Source: Schizochytrium sp. TIO01 | Lineage: Eukaryota > Sar > Bigyra > Thraustochytrida > Thraustochytriidae | Direction of reading: 5' to 3' | DNA length: 64,000 bases | Assembly: GCA_004764695.1 (NCBI GenBank) | Contig: SMSO01000034.1 | Span: 2,550,501 to 2,614,500 of the forward strand | In this document: piece after piece, positions 34,561 to 46,100 of the stretch | How positions within the stretch are numbered: position 1 is the first letter of the stretch | Layout of the letters: each line of letters opens with the position of its first letter | Program-made: the position numbers and the translations under genes | Notes under the pieces: generated by a model | Databases searched by the model: none | What the model was told of the DNA's origin: nothing | The model's input: the letters and a program-made list of their open reading frames with translations, nothing else

Positions 34561-37500
34561 TTAATTCTTTTTTGTGAATCCGAACGGAATGCGAAGTGGT
34601 ATTGTACGGAATGCTTTCACTCTTTCTTTGGTGCGATCTATCGCAATTGCGATGTTTTCTCGCGGACTCGCAGCAGCACTCGCCTCATTACGAGTCTCCG
34701 AAACCTTTTGCAGCTCACCCCGACCAACGCCATCCTTTTCTCCTTTCTTCACACAATCTCCCTCCTCAAAGCCATTGCGTTTAGGAATGGGAGCCACTCT
34801 CTTGGAACCCGCAGAAACTCTTCGATGGTGTCGTATAACCCGGTACAAAACCACGCCCAAAAGTACCAGCCCTACCATCGCTAAAACCGCCTTTCCAGCT
34901 TTCCCAACGCTCCTTTCCTTCGCTTCATCCGACGACAGATCTCCACTTTGATCTTCTTCGTCTCCTCCTCCCGAGGAATCCGAGTCCTCCGCCCCGTCTT
35001 CTTCGCCGTCTCCATCAGGCACGTTCGGCCGGTCGTTGGGCACGGAGCTGTTCGTGCCGTTCTTGGCGTCGCTATAGTACTCCTCGGGGGCGTCCGCCTC
35101 GTAGTAGACGCGCGCCGCGTTGCCCACCTCGGGCAGGTTCCTCGCGACCGCCGCCTCCACCATATCGACCACCTCTGAGTCGTCCGCCAGCTCCCACTCG
35201 AAGGCATCCTCGAGCGCCGTGGCGTCCACCAGAGCCGGCAAGCGGACGTCGAACCTCTTGGCCGTCTCGCCCAATCGCCTAACGGCGGCGGCGGTGGCGT
35301 TGACGGCGCCCGCGTCGCTGCCGGCGAGCGTCCACGGGTTTCCCACGAGGTCCTGGACGCCGGCGAGCTCGATGGCGATGTCCGCCTCGCTCCAGAGCGG
35401 CGCCTCGCTCGCGTTGAGCGGCAGCGCCACGACGACGTCGACCTCGGACAGCCTCGAGGAGCACGAGACCTCCGCGTGAAGCTCGCGGGCGCCGTCGGCG
35501 CTGTGCACGCTGGCCGCCAGCTCCAGCGCCGCGCAGTCCACGGGCTCGTCGAAGCGGAAGGTGGCGGCGGCGAAGGACCTCGCGGGCTTACGCAGGCCGC
35601 TGCTCGCCGCCCACGCGATCAGCGCCGGCCCCTCCACGTCCACGAGGCCCAGGCGCCTCTCGGAGACCCTCGCGCCGACGACCTCGCCGTCCTCCTCGCA
35701 GGCGGACCTGAGCTCGAGCGCGACCTGGCCGGGCCCGAAGAGCTCGAGCAGAAGCTCGCCGTCGAGGCTTACGGGCAAGGCGGACACCCCCGCCGTGCCG
35801 GACTTCCAGAGCTCCTGCCAGGCGCCGACAACGGCGCCGGAGGCGTCGCTCGCCGCCGCCCAGAGCGACGCCGCGGGCTCCGCCAGGTCCTGGGCGCCGG
35901 CGGAGGCCGCGAACTCGAGGCTGAGCGAGGGCGACGGCGCCGACACCGTCCACGTGGACCCGGAGGCCGAGAGCGGCCCCGACCAGTCGAAGGATGGGCA
36001 CAGCGACGGCCAGGACAGGTCCAGCAGCAGCTCCTTGGCGAGGGCCGCGTCGCAGGCCGAGGCGACGCGCAGGACGGCCCTGGAGTAGCGGAGGTCACGG
36101 CTGAGGCGCTCGTAGCTGACGCGGAGGAGCAAGCGGGCGCCGGCGGCGACGGAGACGGCGTAGGCGTGGTCCCCGTCGACGGCGTGGCCCTCCACCGCGT
36201 AGCGGATGTCGGAGACGCCGTCGGCGGCGACCTCCACGGAGACAACGAGGTCTAGGAAGGCCGTCGAGTTCTGCGGCGCCATGGCGCTGGCGTCGACGTA
36301 GAACGAGACGGAGCCCGCGTCGGAGACCGCGAGGCCGTCCGCCGGCAGCTCGTGAAAGTAGACGTCGAAGGCCTCGACGGCGTCGGTGCCGGCGACGCGC
36401 GGGCACCGCGTGCGGCCTCCGCAGACCTCGTAGACGTGGGAACCGGAGTACGGCGACTGGAATATCGCCACGCACAGGCTGCTGCCGTCGGCCCCGGTCG
36501 GCAGCACCAGCCTGGAGTTGACGAGGACCTCTGACGCTGCATTGGTGTCTGCGTTGATCAGGTCCACGGAGGTGCTGCGCCGCAGCGTGGAAATGGTTTC
36601 TGGGCTCTCTGCGCTGGGGCTCTCTGCGCTGGAAAGGGGAACGAAGTAGCTGAGGTCGGCCTCCTCTGAAGGTACAGCGAGGGACATACCCTCGTAGGCG
36701 AGGGTGAGAAGGGATTCGTAGTTGGCGTATCTCGCTTCGCTGGAGATGACGGCCGTGTCTTCGATGTAGATGTCGTCGTCGGGGCCCAGAATGACTTGGT
36801 TCGTGCTGACGTTAAGCTGCGAGCTGTTCTGAGCAGGGTCTAGCAAAAGCTGCAGGGGAAACTGTCGAGCGGTGCGCTTGTCGACGTCCCAGTGGTGCAA
36901 GAGGCTCAGCCAGTCATCACGCTCGCGCTTTGCACGGATGGATACGGCCTCGGGCGTCTCTTCTGGCGAGGATTTGTTGAGGAGATCAGAGTGACGTGCC
37001 TGCAGCTTCATGAACTGTTCAAGCTTTTCTACTTGAGTTTCACATTCGCTCCGCGACAAGAAGACCAGCTTGGATATGTCTGTGGTCCAAGCAATTGATG
37101 ATGATATGCCCAGAGAGCTAGTTGTGTAATTGTAAAAGACAGTGGAGGTTGAGATAACGTTGGCCGTACTTGCAAGTAGCAGAACCATATCTTCGTTTTG
37201 AGGTCCCGTCGTCAACGTAAGGTTGATTGGCTCAAAAAATGTGACAACTTCATCATTTAGTGCAGCCATATCTGCTTTCAAACGCGACACATTAGTTTTA
37301 CTTGGAAGTACTTCAGGCTGTATCGTCTTGAAAGATGCAGAAGCTTGGACTGTGGTAGCTTGTACTTGGTCACGAAGACTGTATGGAAGCACAGTATCTG
37401 TTACACTTCGCAACAAGAAGGAACCCTCAAGAGTAACGCTAGTGAATGCGGCATTCGCTTGCGGTCCGCCCAACATTGGAGGTGCATAGAGATAGAACAG

Positions 37501-40500
37501 TGGTAGCATCTCTGCGTTAGCGAGAAGGATAGTGTGGTTTGTATCCTTGGGTATAGTGGAACCAACAATAAGAGCGCGCAAAGTTGTGTTGAAACCTTGA
37601 GGCCAGAATTTTTCATTCTTCACGAATATTTGAATCTCTTCAATGTTTCTTGCGGAGTCCAGGTGCATCAACTCTGTTTCGGTCGGTAGCTGAGGCGGAC
37701 CAACATAGAGTGAGTGTTGTATAATAGAGTAGGCGTCTATCTCCTGGTACTGTGGTATAGTTGTGAAGTTTACGTTGCAAGGCAAATCCTCAGTACAAAG
37801 GTCGAATGACTCAATGAGGTCTTGATCTATAGCCTGACCAGTGGCAAGCGTACTACGTAGTACAGCTGACGTGCTGTTAACATCTGGGACGAGGTAGCAT
37901 GCTTGTGTCAAGTTGTGTTCACTGGATGAATTCTGATATCTCTGCGTGGTTGTGACGGTAACATCAATCTGTCGAGAACCTTCAAGTATGAGATCGAAAG
38001 GTAGCTCATGTTCCTCGTCGGGGACTCGGAAGTCTGCTACAGGATTCATGATTGAGATTGATACTTCCGGCTGAGGGTTGTAAATCACTTCTGTTGTCTG
38101 AGCACGCTTGCGTAAATCAATCACCCTAGTTGGTGTGTTTGGAGGGTATGCAAGTTCAAAGGTTTCCTGCATCTTAGAAAATGTAGCATAGTCAACATCG
38201 AGGGTGTACAGGGTTGCAGGGACCGCCCACTCTGAGTAAATATCTGATGGTGTGAGCGTGATGCGATTGTGACTGCAAGCATTATAGGTGAGGTAAACAG
38301 TAACGTTTTCGGGACGAATACGACAGGCCGTGGCATATGTCGTAAGTGAGAACATGTTCGTTTTCGTGTCTTGGATAATGATTTGTTCTAAATCTGATGA
38401 CACTTGCATGCCACTGTCAAGAAGCGCAACGGTAACTGTATCGTTGTTGAAGGCAGCTTCAAAGAGATGATCTTCGTATACAACTTCGAGCTTAACATTG
38501 ACATCTCGCGGAACGCTTAGAGTGAAGTTCCCATCATCGTTTGAAGATCCTTCAGAGATAATGAGGCCTGTTCTTACACTCCGTGCTACGACTTGCACGT
38601 TTACTTTACCGCACCACCGACTAGGCTCACGAAAGGCTTGGTTGAGTGCCATAATGATCTGGCCAGAGATTGTTAGATTGTAGACATCAATGAGACGAAG
38701 ATTAGAGACAAATAAGTGTGATAGAGATACTCTTTGCGGTAGTGTAAGGGCGTTGTGCTGATCGCAATCACTAAAGTCGAGACCAGGAGGGCATAGACGA
38801 ATACTTGTATCCAAATTAGGCTTAGATACGGAATGCAGAATAACATAAGACGTGTCGGAGAGCTCCGCCTTGTCAATAATTTCCTGTATAATACGGCCAC
38901 TCTCATCACTTTTCGCCCTTGTTACGTATTCTGTAGAGTTTGTTCCAATGCTGTATGTAATAGATGCATCTTCGGTTACCGTCGTGGCATCAACGGTATT
39001 GATTACAGCATTGATCATGCTGTGAAAGTGTACGATGTGGTCATGCTCACAAATCTCAATATGTGGCATTTCATTTGAGGTGTATTCAGAAAAATCCCAA
39101 TTCGCAGGCTGATATGAATCTTGCCATATGTAAGAAAGACAAAACCCAAAGGCGAATCCGACTGGTAAATATCCAGCAATGCCACCATCCTTAGTATTAA
39201 TGTAGTTCTGGTCCATGCCAGTACAGGTTGCAGAAGAGAGTGATTGTTGACCGCTGGAATATGATTCACCATTGATTGAATATTGGATTTGATAACCGAC
39301 AACGATTTCTGGCAAAGCTGCGGTCAAAAATTGAAGTGTATGCCATAATTCCAATACGGAGGACCCTGTGTCAGTAATGTTTTGATAAAGTTTAAGAGGG
39401 TGAAAACTTTGATTGTATACTGCAAAATCAAACGCATCGGCTGTCTGGTAAGGTAGCTGAACAAGTACAACACCGAGCTCACTGTCTCGACATACATAGT
39501 GCTGGCATCCAACACCGCTGCGGTCTTCCGGACACTGATTATTTTCATCCACTGAGATAGGTTCGACAAGGCCCTCGGTGCCGCAATAAGTACCTCCGGG
39601 ACAAGGAAAACGGTTACCCAGAGGGCAATAAAATCCTTGCTCGCATTTGTAGCAACTGTCTGTCAGGGATTTAGGGTCCTGAATATAGTATCCATCAAGA
39701 CATGTATGGCAATCGCGTGAACCAAGGTACCCTGCCTCATGCTTAACAAGATTCTTCATTGCATCTGATGATTTAAGCCAGCAATTTGGAGTCGAACTCC
39801 ATACTTCAACGTCAGAGTTGTAGCGAACAAGAACACAGCTTGGGTGAGCCTGACAAAGACGTCGACACGTGTGAGGATCCTCAATTGAATAGAACCACTG
39901 GAGATCATAATATGGTGCATTCAATAGCGGTAACATGCATCCACGCTGGTTGAAAAATCCAGCAGCAGTTATTGGTGTATTCTTGAGACCATAATCATCT
40001 TTACAATAGAGATTTCCAGATAAAACCGTACCATTGGATAAGTTGTTATTTAGAATTGCGATTCCAGTTATTTGACCCTTATATAAGTTGCATGAGCTGT
40101 CTTCCTCTTGAAATCTCCAAGACATACAGGCATCAACCTCATTTCTAGGCGTTCTTGCCAAGAGCTTGCACATGTACTTGTTTGTAATAATTTTACTTAC
40201 CCTGATTTTATCCATTTTTTGAAGATTTGCGTTAGACTCATACTGAGTGTTTGTCCTTAGGTATGAGCCTACAGAGATACTTGCTTGAATACCTTCTGTG
40301 TCACTAAAGGTTGCAACATAACACGGGTGAACCCATGTTTCAGAAAAGGACTTTGGGCGTACCGTACCATTTCCAACAAACCAATCATACTCTGTCTGAC
40401 AAAGTTCGTCGTTGACACTGTAGCATCTATTTGAATCTCCGCCAAGTGTCGAGCCTACGAAAGCGAATTCTCCTTCTTCATCAGTCTTGATATATGCACC

Positions 40501-40812
40501 TCGGAAATACGAATATGCGAAACTATCTGCACAAGCTTGCCAGCAATCTTGTGGAGTTGATGCAAAGTCAGTTTGAATAAGCCCGAGCTCATGTTCGTAT
40601 TCGCCTAATACCATGCAGCCTGGCGATTTTTCTACATAATTAATTCCGTCAGCTATCAATTGTGTCTTGAGGGTGATTTCGTTTTCTTGGGCGAATGAGT
40701 CATGAATACTTGCTACCCAAGCAATGAATACGCACACAAGTCGCATTACGTGTTTCAAATAGTTCATAGCTGGATAGCTGCTACGTTTGGAATTTGCCAA
40801 GCAATAGATCAT
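34561..40812 (-). CDS. giant type I membrane protein with PAN-like, Cys-rich and CNA-B-like modules
   Basis: The product has 2083 residues. The signal peptide starts at one of three near Mets (40812, 40767 or 40746), with the hydrophobic core LVCVFIAWVAS. Cys-rich PAN/apple-like segments lie at about 60-140 and 285-345 (CQAHPSCVLVRYN). A CHTCLDGYY ... CEQGFYCPLG cluster lies at 369-410. A CNA-B or SdrD-like beta module (LTISGQI ... DDGNFTLSVP) lies at about 714-790. The C-terminal 1240 residues are homologous to the protein at 43173, including a FRFDEPVDC Ig-like segment. One membrane segment lies at about 1970-1990 and a basic tail of 90 residues follows. Residues about 1420-1940 are encoded by very GC-rich DNA. 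Likely a cell-surface protein; no enzyme motif is seen. Confidence 0.8.
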   Translation of the reverse strand: MIYCLANSKRSSYPAMNYLKHVMRLVCVFIAWVASIHDSFAQENEITLKTQLIADGINYVEKSPGCMVLGEYEHELGLIQTDFASTPQDCWQACADSFAYSYFRGAYIKTDEEGEFAFVGSTLGGDSNRCYSVNDELCQTEYDWFVGNGTVRPKSFSETWVHPCYVATFSDTEGIQASISVGSYLRTNTQYESNANLQKMDKIRVSKIITNKYMCKLLARTPRNEVDACMSWRFQEEDSSCNLYKGQITGIAILNNNLSNGTVLSGNLYCKDDYGLKNTPITAAGFFNQRGCMLPLLNAPYYDLQWFYSIEDPHTCRRLCQAHPSCVLVRYNSDVEVWSSTPNCWLKSSDAMKNLVKHEAGYLGSRDCHTCLDGYYIQDPKSLTDSCYKCEQGFYCPLGNRFPCPGGTYCGTEGLVEPISVDENNQCPEDRSGVGCQHYVCRDSELGVVLVQLPYQTADAFDFAVYNQSFHPLKLYQNITDTGSSVLELWHTLQFLTAALPEIVVGYQIQYSINGESYSSGQQSLSSATCTGMDQNYINTKDGGIAGYLPVGFAFGFCLSYIWQDSYQPANWDFSEYTSNEMPHIEICEHDHIVHFHSMINAVINTVDATTVTEDASITYSIGTNSTEYVTRAKSDESGRIIQEIIDKAELSDTSYVILHSVSKPNLDTSIRLCPPGLDFSDCDQHNALTLPQRVSLSHLFVSNLRLIDVYNLTISGQIIMALNQAFREPSRWCGKVNVQVVARSVRTGLIISEGSSNDDGNFTLSVPRDVNVKLEVVYEDHLFEAAFNNDTVTVALLDSGMQVSSDLEQIIIQDTKTNMFSLTTYATACRIRPENVTVYLTYNACSHNRITLTPSDIYSEWAVPATLYTLDVDYATFSKMQETFELAYPPNTPTRVIDLRKRAQTTEVIYNPQPEVSISIMNPVADFRVPDEEHELPFDLILEGSRQIDVTVTTTQRYQNSSSEHNLTQACYLVPDVNSTSAVLRSTLATGQAIDQDLIESFDLCTEDLPCNVNFTTIPQYQEIDAYSIIQHSLYVGPPQLPTETELMHLDSARNIEEIQIFVKNEKFWPQGFNTTLRALIVGSTIPKDTNHTILLANAEMLPLFYLYAPPMLGGPQANAAFTSVTLEGSFLLRSVTDTVLPYSLRDQVQATTVQASASFKTIQPEVLPSKTNVSRLKADMAALNDEVVTFFEPINLTLTTGPQNEDMVLLLASTANVISTSTVFYNYTTSSLGISSSIAWTTDISKLVFLSRSECETQVEKLEQFMKLQARHSDLLNKSSPEETPEAVSIRAKRERDDWLSLLHHWDVDKRTARQFPLQLLLDPAQNSSQLNVSTNQVILGPDDDIYIEDTAVISSEARYANYESLLTLAYEGMSLAVPSEEADLSYFVPLSSAESPSAESPETISTLRRSTSVDLINADTNAASEVLVNSRLVLPTGADGSSLCVAIFQSPYSGSHVYEVCGGRTRCPRVAGTDAVEAFDVYFHELPADGLAVSDAGSVSFYVDASAMAPQNSTAFLDLVVSVEVAADGVSDIRYAVEGHAVDGDHAYAVSVAAGARLLLRVSYERLSRDLRYSRAVLRVASACDAALAKELLLDLSWPSLCPSFDWSGPLSASGSTWTVSAPSPSLSLEFAASAGAQDLAEPAASLWAAASDASGAVVGAWQELWKSGTAGVSALPVSLDGELLLELFGPGQVALELRSACEEDGEVVGARVSERRLGLVDVEGPALIAWAASSGLRKPARSFAAATFRFDEPVDCAALELAASVHSADGARELHAEVSCSSRLSEVDVVVALPLNASEAPLWSEADIAIELAGVQDLVGNPWTLAGSDAGAVNATAAAVRRLGETAKRFDVRLPALVDATALEDAFEWELADDSEVVDMVEAAVARNLPEVGNAARVYYEADAPEEYYSDAKNGTNSSVPNDRPNVPDGDGEEDGAEDSDSSGGGDEEDQSGDLSSDEAKERSVGKAGKAVLAMVGLVLLGVVLYRVIRHHRRVSAGSKRVAPIPKRNGFEEGDCVKKGEKDGVGRGELQKVSETRNEASAAASPRENIAIAIDRTKERVKAFRTIPLRIPFGFTKKN
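34960..36545. other. GC-rich block inside the giant membrane-protein gene
   Basis: Across this stretch nearly every third codon position is G or C and long runs of GCG, GGC and CGC occur. DNA on both sides (34560-34950 and beyond about 37100) has the ordinary balanced or AT-leaning composition of the window. The reading frame stays open throughout, and the encoded sequence aligns with the paralogue at 43173-46889, which has ordinary composition. The composition also creates long spurious frames on the other strand. Confidence 0.9.
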
Positions 40813-43172
40813 TTTTAAATGTACTAGAACATCACAACTAATCTTGTTTTCATCTCTCTCTCTTTATTTCATATCAGACTGACTTGGTTTTCTGATGAAT
40901 GATTGATTCTGCCTGCATGAACCGTTGGTTAAGAGTATAATAGTAACCGCCAAGCTTCATCATTCAAATGTATGTGGTGCTATGGTACAGCTCCAAAAGT
41001 TTAGACAACTAGTAGACTTGTCCATGGAATGAGCCTAGGGATCTAATACAGCATTAGCTCTGATGACTATATCTCTCGGTCAGGCATGATTGGTATTTAT
41101 TTGAACCACCTACAACTGCCAAAATACAAGCACAACTAAATTGATGCCATTATCCCTTGAGGCGTTATGATGGTATCTCGCTGTAACAGCCAGAGTTGCA
41201 TTGTCTCTTGAAGATGTAGCAAAAGGTCTCCGCCTCTCCGTACTAGACGTAGTAGTTCTTTAAAACGGACTAGCGTTACCTAATTAGAGACCTTACTGGT
41301 AGCGTAGCTCATAGTGCCTTTGAGCAAATACAAGAAAGATGCTGTGAGGCTGCACGGCACACTAAAGAGCGACCTTGAGCCTGGACCTATTTCCATCAGA
41401 TAGTCTTTGAGAAATTACCTGAGTACCTGTCTCCCTACTCAGCCACTATTCAAGGAAAAAACAGAAGAAAACAACAGAAGAAGAAAAAAAATAAAAAATC
41501 GTTCCCGCCTATCGCACTTTCTCTTATGAAAGTTGGGGTACGAATCTAATCTCGCTTGCTTTTGTCCAAAGCTTGCCAGATCGAACTGCAGTCGTTGGCT
41601 CGCCATGGCAAAGAGCATCGTTCGCTATTCTTCGCCAGACGAGCAGAAAGTGTTTCGTAAAAGTCGAACCGTCCATCATGATCTCATGGTCATTCTCCCG
41701 AAACTATGCGCATCGAACACCCCTAAAGTGCATTCCTTCATCTCATTTCACAACAGCCGAAACGACCGCGATGTCAATGCACGAGGTAGTCCTCCCCATC
41801 GGCGATAAGGAAGTTAGCCTTAACTTCGTGGAGACATTGAACTCGAAATGAGGAATGTGGCCTGATCTATCGTCACTGCAGGGCTTTGTTATTATTAGAA
41901 AACTATTCATCGGGCTAAACCAAGGTCTGGAAAAGGAAAACGCTGTGCAGAATTTGGCTCTTCAAATTGGCTTCGTCTTTAAAGATGTTTGGACACGCCT
42001 AACGTCACTTTGTGCTAAAGCTTGAGGTAGAAGAAAGCAGGCCTTGCCAAAGTTCCTGCACACCCTTCGAGTTGCAATGGGAAGAGCCTTCGCTCTAGCT
42101 AGGAGAGGCACGCGCCAACCATCGACACAACCTCGTAGGCAGCTTGTCGATAGCCTAAATTGCTCGCACGTCTTCTTTTCTCTCAAGTTTTGAGGCGCAA
42201 GACTTCTAACAATTGAGCGTTCCACTCTCTTTTTGAGTAGGAGCAGATCTTCCGTATTCATCATGGCAATAATTCATTTCTCAGATCCTATGCCTGCTCG
42301 TCGTTCAAGGAGTCTCTTTAAAGAAAACGCAATCTGCATGAACTGGAATATGCGTGCTGGAAATCGCTGCACAGTGAAGGTAATTTAAGCTCTTTCCCGA
42401 ACGGCTTTACAAGCAACACCATCAAAAACTGGCAGTAATCGAGAGCGAGGTCTACCTCCTCATAAGCATGTGGTCACCACTTCTTGTGCAAATGCAAACT
42501 GGTGCGTGTGAGCGCGAGCGTGTGTTTAGATGAGCATGTAACTTTTCATTCGACCAAGGGTCATCTTCAACCTGCTATATAAATTCTCTAGAGAGAGATA
42601 AAATCTAAACTTTATTTTATCATCATTTTAATCTTGCGCATTCACTTCCAAACCAAAGGAGACAAAAGGCTCATGTTTTGAGCGTGTGCGTGTTAGTGAC
42701 AATTCCGAGGGTGCTTTTGTGCTGGAATTTGTGCCAAAAACGGCGTGCGCAAATATAGGGATATGAAGTCAGCCACGCGCTAGGGTAACGAAGGAGGGAA
42801 AAGTTGGAACAATTTGAGTGAATGAGCGTGCGCCATCCGAACAAAAGTTGTAATTTCGAGCCATTTGCACCACACAAACAATGCAATAGATATAGGAAAT
42901 CATCCTATGTAGTTTAGTTCGTAGGTAGATACCTACTTCTGAAGGTCGAGGGCGCTTGCAAATGAACGAGTGAGCAAGTAAGCTAACGAGAGGGCGAGCG
43001 AGCGAGTGAACGGGCTGGTTCATGTGCCTACACAAAGGGGTTGATGTTTGGGCTTGCCATTTCTTAGCATGAGCTAGATTTGACAGACTTGCGGATGAAC
43101 TGATTATCTAAACTCATGACCTCGGCATGACCAAACCTCGAATACGGGTGAACTGATTCGGAACTCAGCTCA
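40813..43172. other. 2.36-kb divergent intergenic region
   Basis: It lies between the 5' ends of the two paralogous giant membrane-protein genes and should contain both promoters. It has short CTCTCT and AGAAG runs and an A-rich tract near 41460-41510. Only short chance frames are seen. Confidence 0.5.
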
Positions 43173-46100
43173 ATGATGGGTTGCGGAAAAAAGATGGCGG
43201 CGCTCTTGCAAGGCTTGGGACTCGCTATGCTCATGACATGCAGCACAGCGCAGTCGCTTCGTTACGAAAAACTCTCTATTGATACCGATAAGTATATCAC
43301 CATCAGCGGCACGGTAGGCTTTTTATTCGATGGCGATGAAACTCTCTGCGGTGAAAGTGGTGTTGAAGTTGTAGCATACAACTCTAGTACGGGAATTGAA
43401 GTTGCACGTACGAGTACTGACTCGAGCGGCACATATGCGCTTTCAGGTATCTCAGTGGATTCCTACTTATATCTAGAGTTGTCATTCAGCCAACACACAT
43501 TCTCACCAGTGGATGCTGACTACAGTGACCTTTTTGCAAGCCCTGGCCGAAACGTCTCCGAAAGTCTAAGTAACGTGAATATCTACGATACAACAAACAG
43601 TTCCTTCAAATTTGATGCGGTAGCAACTTCGTGCGGGTTTGACATTGGTGACGTAGATGTGGTCTTGACCCCTGGCTCCTGCTCATCAGCTTGGCAACGA
43701 ACCGTAAGGAAAGGTTATTTGGTTGAACTTCCTGCATCAACCTACGATTATACCTTTACTTTCTACAATGAGAGCAACGCTGAAGATTTCTTTCGGTATG
43801 AGTTCGAACAAATGTCTGTTGTGAACTTGACAAATGCAAGTCTTGACTGGACGTTGATATATATGCCTACTCCAGATCTTGAAATTACGGGAGTTGAGGG
43901 GGCTACCCTTGGACCCTCCAACCTATCATCCTGCAGTAATGCTGACTATGTAATACCTAGCAATGGTGAATCCCTCTCAGTCACTGGAACGGCCTCTGTT
44001 TCGTATTACAATGATGACTTGGGTACAGGTGGAAAGTGTGGAATACCTACCACTTTTTTATTGAACCTTGGAATCACCTCCCCTGATACTGTGTTGGCCC
44101 TGGGAGGATCTTTATACGCCAATGGGGGCTCTTCTATGGGTGACACATGCTCCAGCTATTCTTCACAATGCCAATCTAGTGAGACCCGTGTGAGTGTTGG
44201 AGTTGATTCTTATTTTGCACCTCCTGTGGAGTCAGATACCACCTTGGAAGACGTCAGTGGTTTAGTGAGTACAATTGAGGTGATATTAAATGGTACTTCG
44301 ACATCCATATTTAGCCTGACTGCACGTGCTAGCATAAGTGTGCTTCAAACAGGACCTGCGCTCACCTACTTGGACGGCTCTGTCTTTCTTTATACAGCTC
44401 AATGGATGCAACCTCTCCTGTATTTATATGCCCCGCCTGCTGCAAGTGGTGTATCGTTTGCTTCCACAGCTTTTCAGGTCCCAGCAACAATCACTAGTGA
44501 GCTAAATGCTGAAATGGTTAATGACACAGTCGGTACGTCGATTGAGTCAGTGTCATTTACTCATTTTTATGAAGTTTTTGAACTGAATTCTGGATATGAC
44601 TACAGTGATACGGAAGCCAGCATCACTCAGTGGGTAGAAGCAAATGCGACAAGTGAGAGCGGTGATCTTGGAATTTTTACTACTTATCCGATTCACATTT
44701 TTCAATACACTCAGGTTACCTATGACATTGATTCGTGCACTGCTTCGACCTCTAGCCCAGTTGGCATATGGCACAATTCGGGATACTTAGTTAATACAAC
44801 TGTAATGACAAGAAAGGAGTGTGAGGATAAGCTAAATTCTCAGATAGCCATCATACAAACGGCCACGAACGAGACTACTTTAAATGCTGCTAAACTGATG
44901 CGAGATCAGCTTCTAAACATTCTCAGGGACTGGGACCAGGACAAACTTGATTCCTACGGCTATCCAGTTGATGTTTCTGCCCTTGTTAGCGCGAACACTG
45001 TTCCTAGTGAATCTTCTGAAATTGTCATTGATTCGAGTCTAAGTTTTCAGGACTCTGCAACCACGCCCACTACTGCGTCTCCAATGACAATGCTCTACAG
45101 CCAAGACAGGTCATCATCACCATATGTAAAACTTCTTTCAACTGATAGTGCTACAGACTCTGTAACGTTGCAGTTTGTTGAGAATGATAGCAATGATGCA
45201 GACTCCTACGTAGCGGCTTACTCACTTAAAACGCAAATTCTCATGACTGACTCTTCTGGAGACCCAGTAACAATCGCAGTAGATACGTACATTAGCTTTG
45301 AACAAGATGATGAAACTGGTGATTCGCTCTGCTTGATGACTTATCGCTCACCTCGCTCAGGCACACTACGCTACGATGTTTGCGGAGGCCAAACACAGTG
45401 CTCATCATCGTTGGATGCAACAACGCGCGAAAGCTTCGTTCTTCAAAAGCTTACTACTCCAAACTCTGTCTTAAGTTCGGATGCGGGGACTTTAATGTTT
45501 GCCATTGATACTACTGCAATGAATTCTAGCGAAACACTTGATGTAACTGTTGGACTAGATCTTTCCACGGACTCATCAGGACTTATATCTTTCACCCTAA
45601 ATGGAGAAACTTTTAGTGAAGATAACACGGTCAGCTTAGAGATTCCTGGAGGAAGTGAACAAACCGTAGTTGTAACCTACACCCGTGGGGACACTGATTT
45701 GCTTTCCACTTCTGGTTTGATCTCAGTGACATCAACTTGCTCAGGCGGCACATCCCAAACCCTTCCATTCACTCTCAATTGGGTTTCTTCTTGCCCTTCA
45801 ATTGCATGGAGTGGTGATCTCTCAGAATTCGGATCCACATGGACGCTGACTTCGCAGTTGCCAACCCTTACTCTCGATTATACCCTTGGCTCAGAAGACG
45901 CCTCTTCCACAACTAGCCTGTGGGCTGCTCTGTACGATGGTGAAGGCGTCGCTGGGGAGTGGTTCGAAATAAGTACGTCCCTCGAAACGTCGTCATCATT
46001 GACCATTGATGCATATTCCACAAATCTCGAAAGCCCTAAACGCTATCTCTTTGAGCTTCGTGTCACATGCAGTGATGGCAGTGAGACCAGATCTACTCGT

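Noticed and set aside
35476-36255. 259-codon plus-strand frame and several other long frames within the GC-rich block
   Set aside because: They are antisense or out-of-frame shadows created by the lack of AT-rich stop codons; their Arg/Gly/Ala-rich composition and the clear homology of the minus-strand frame argue against them.
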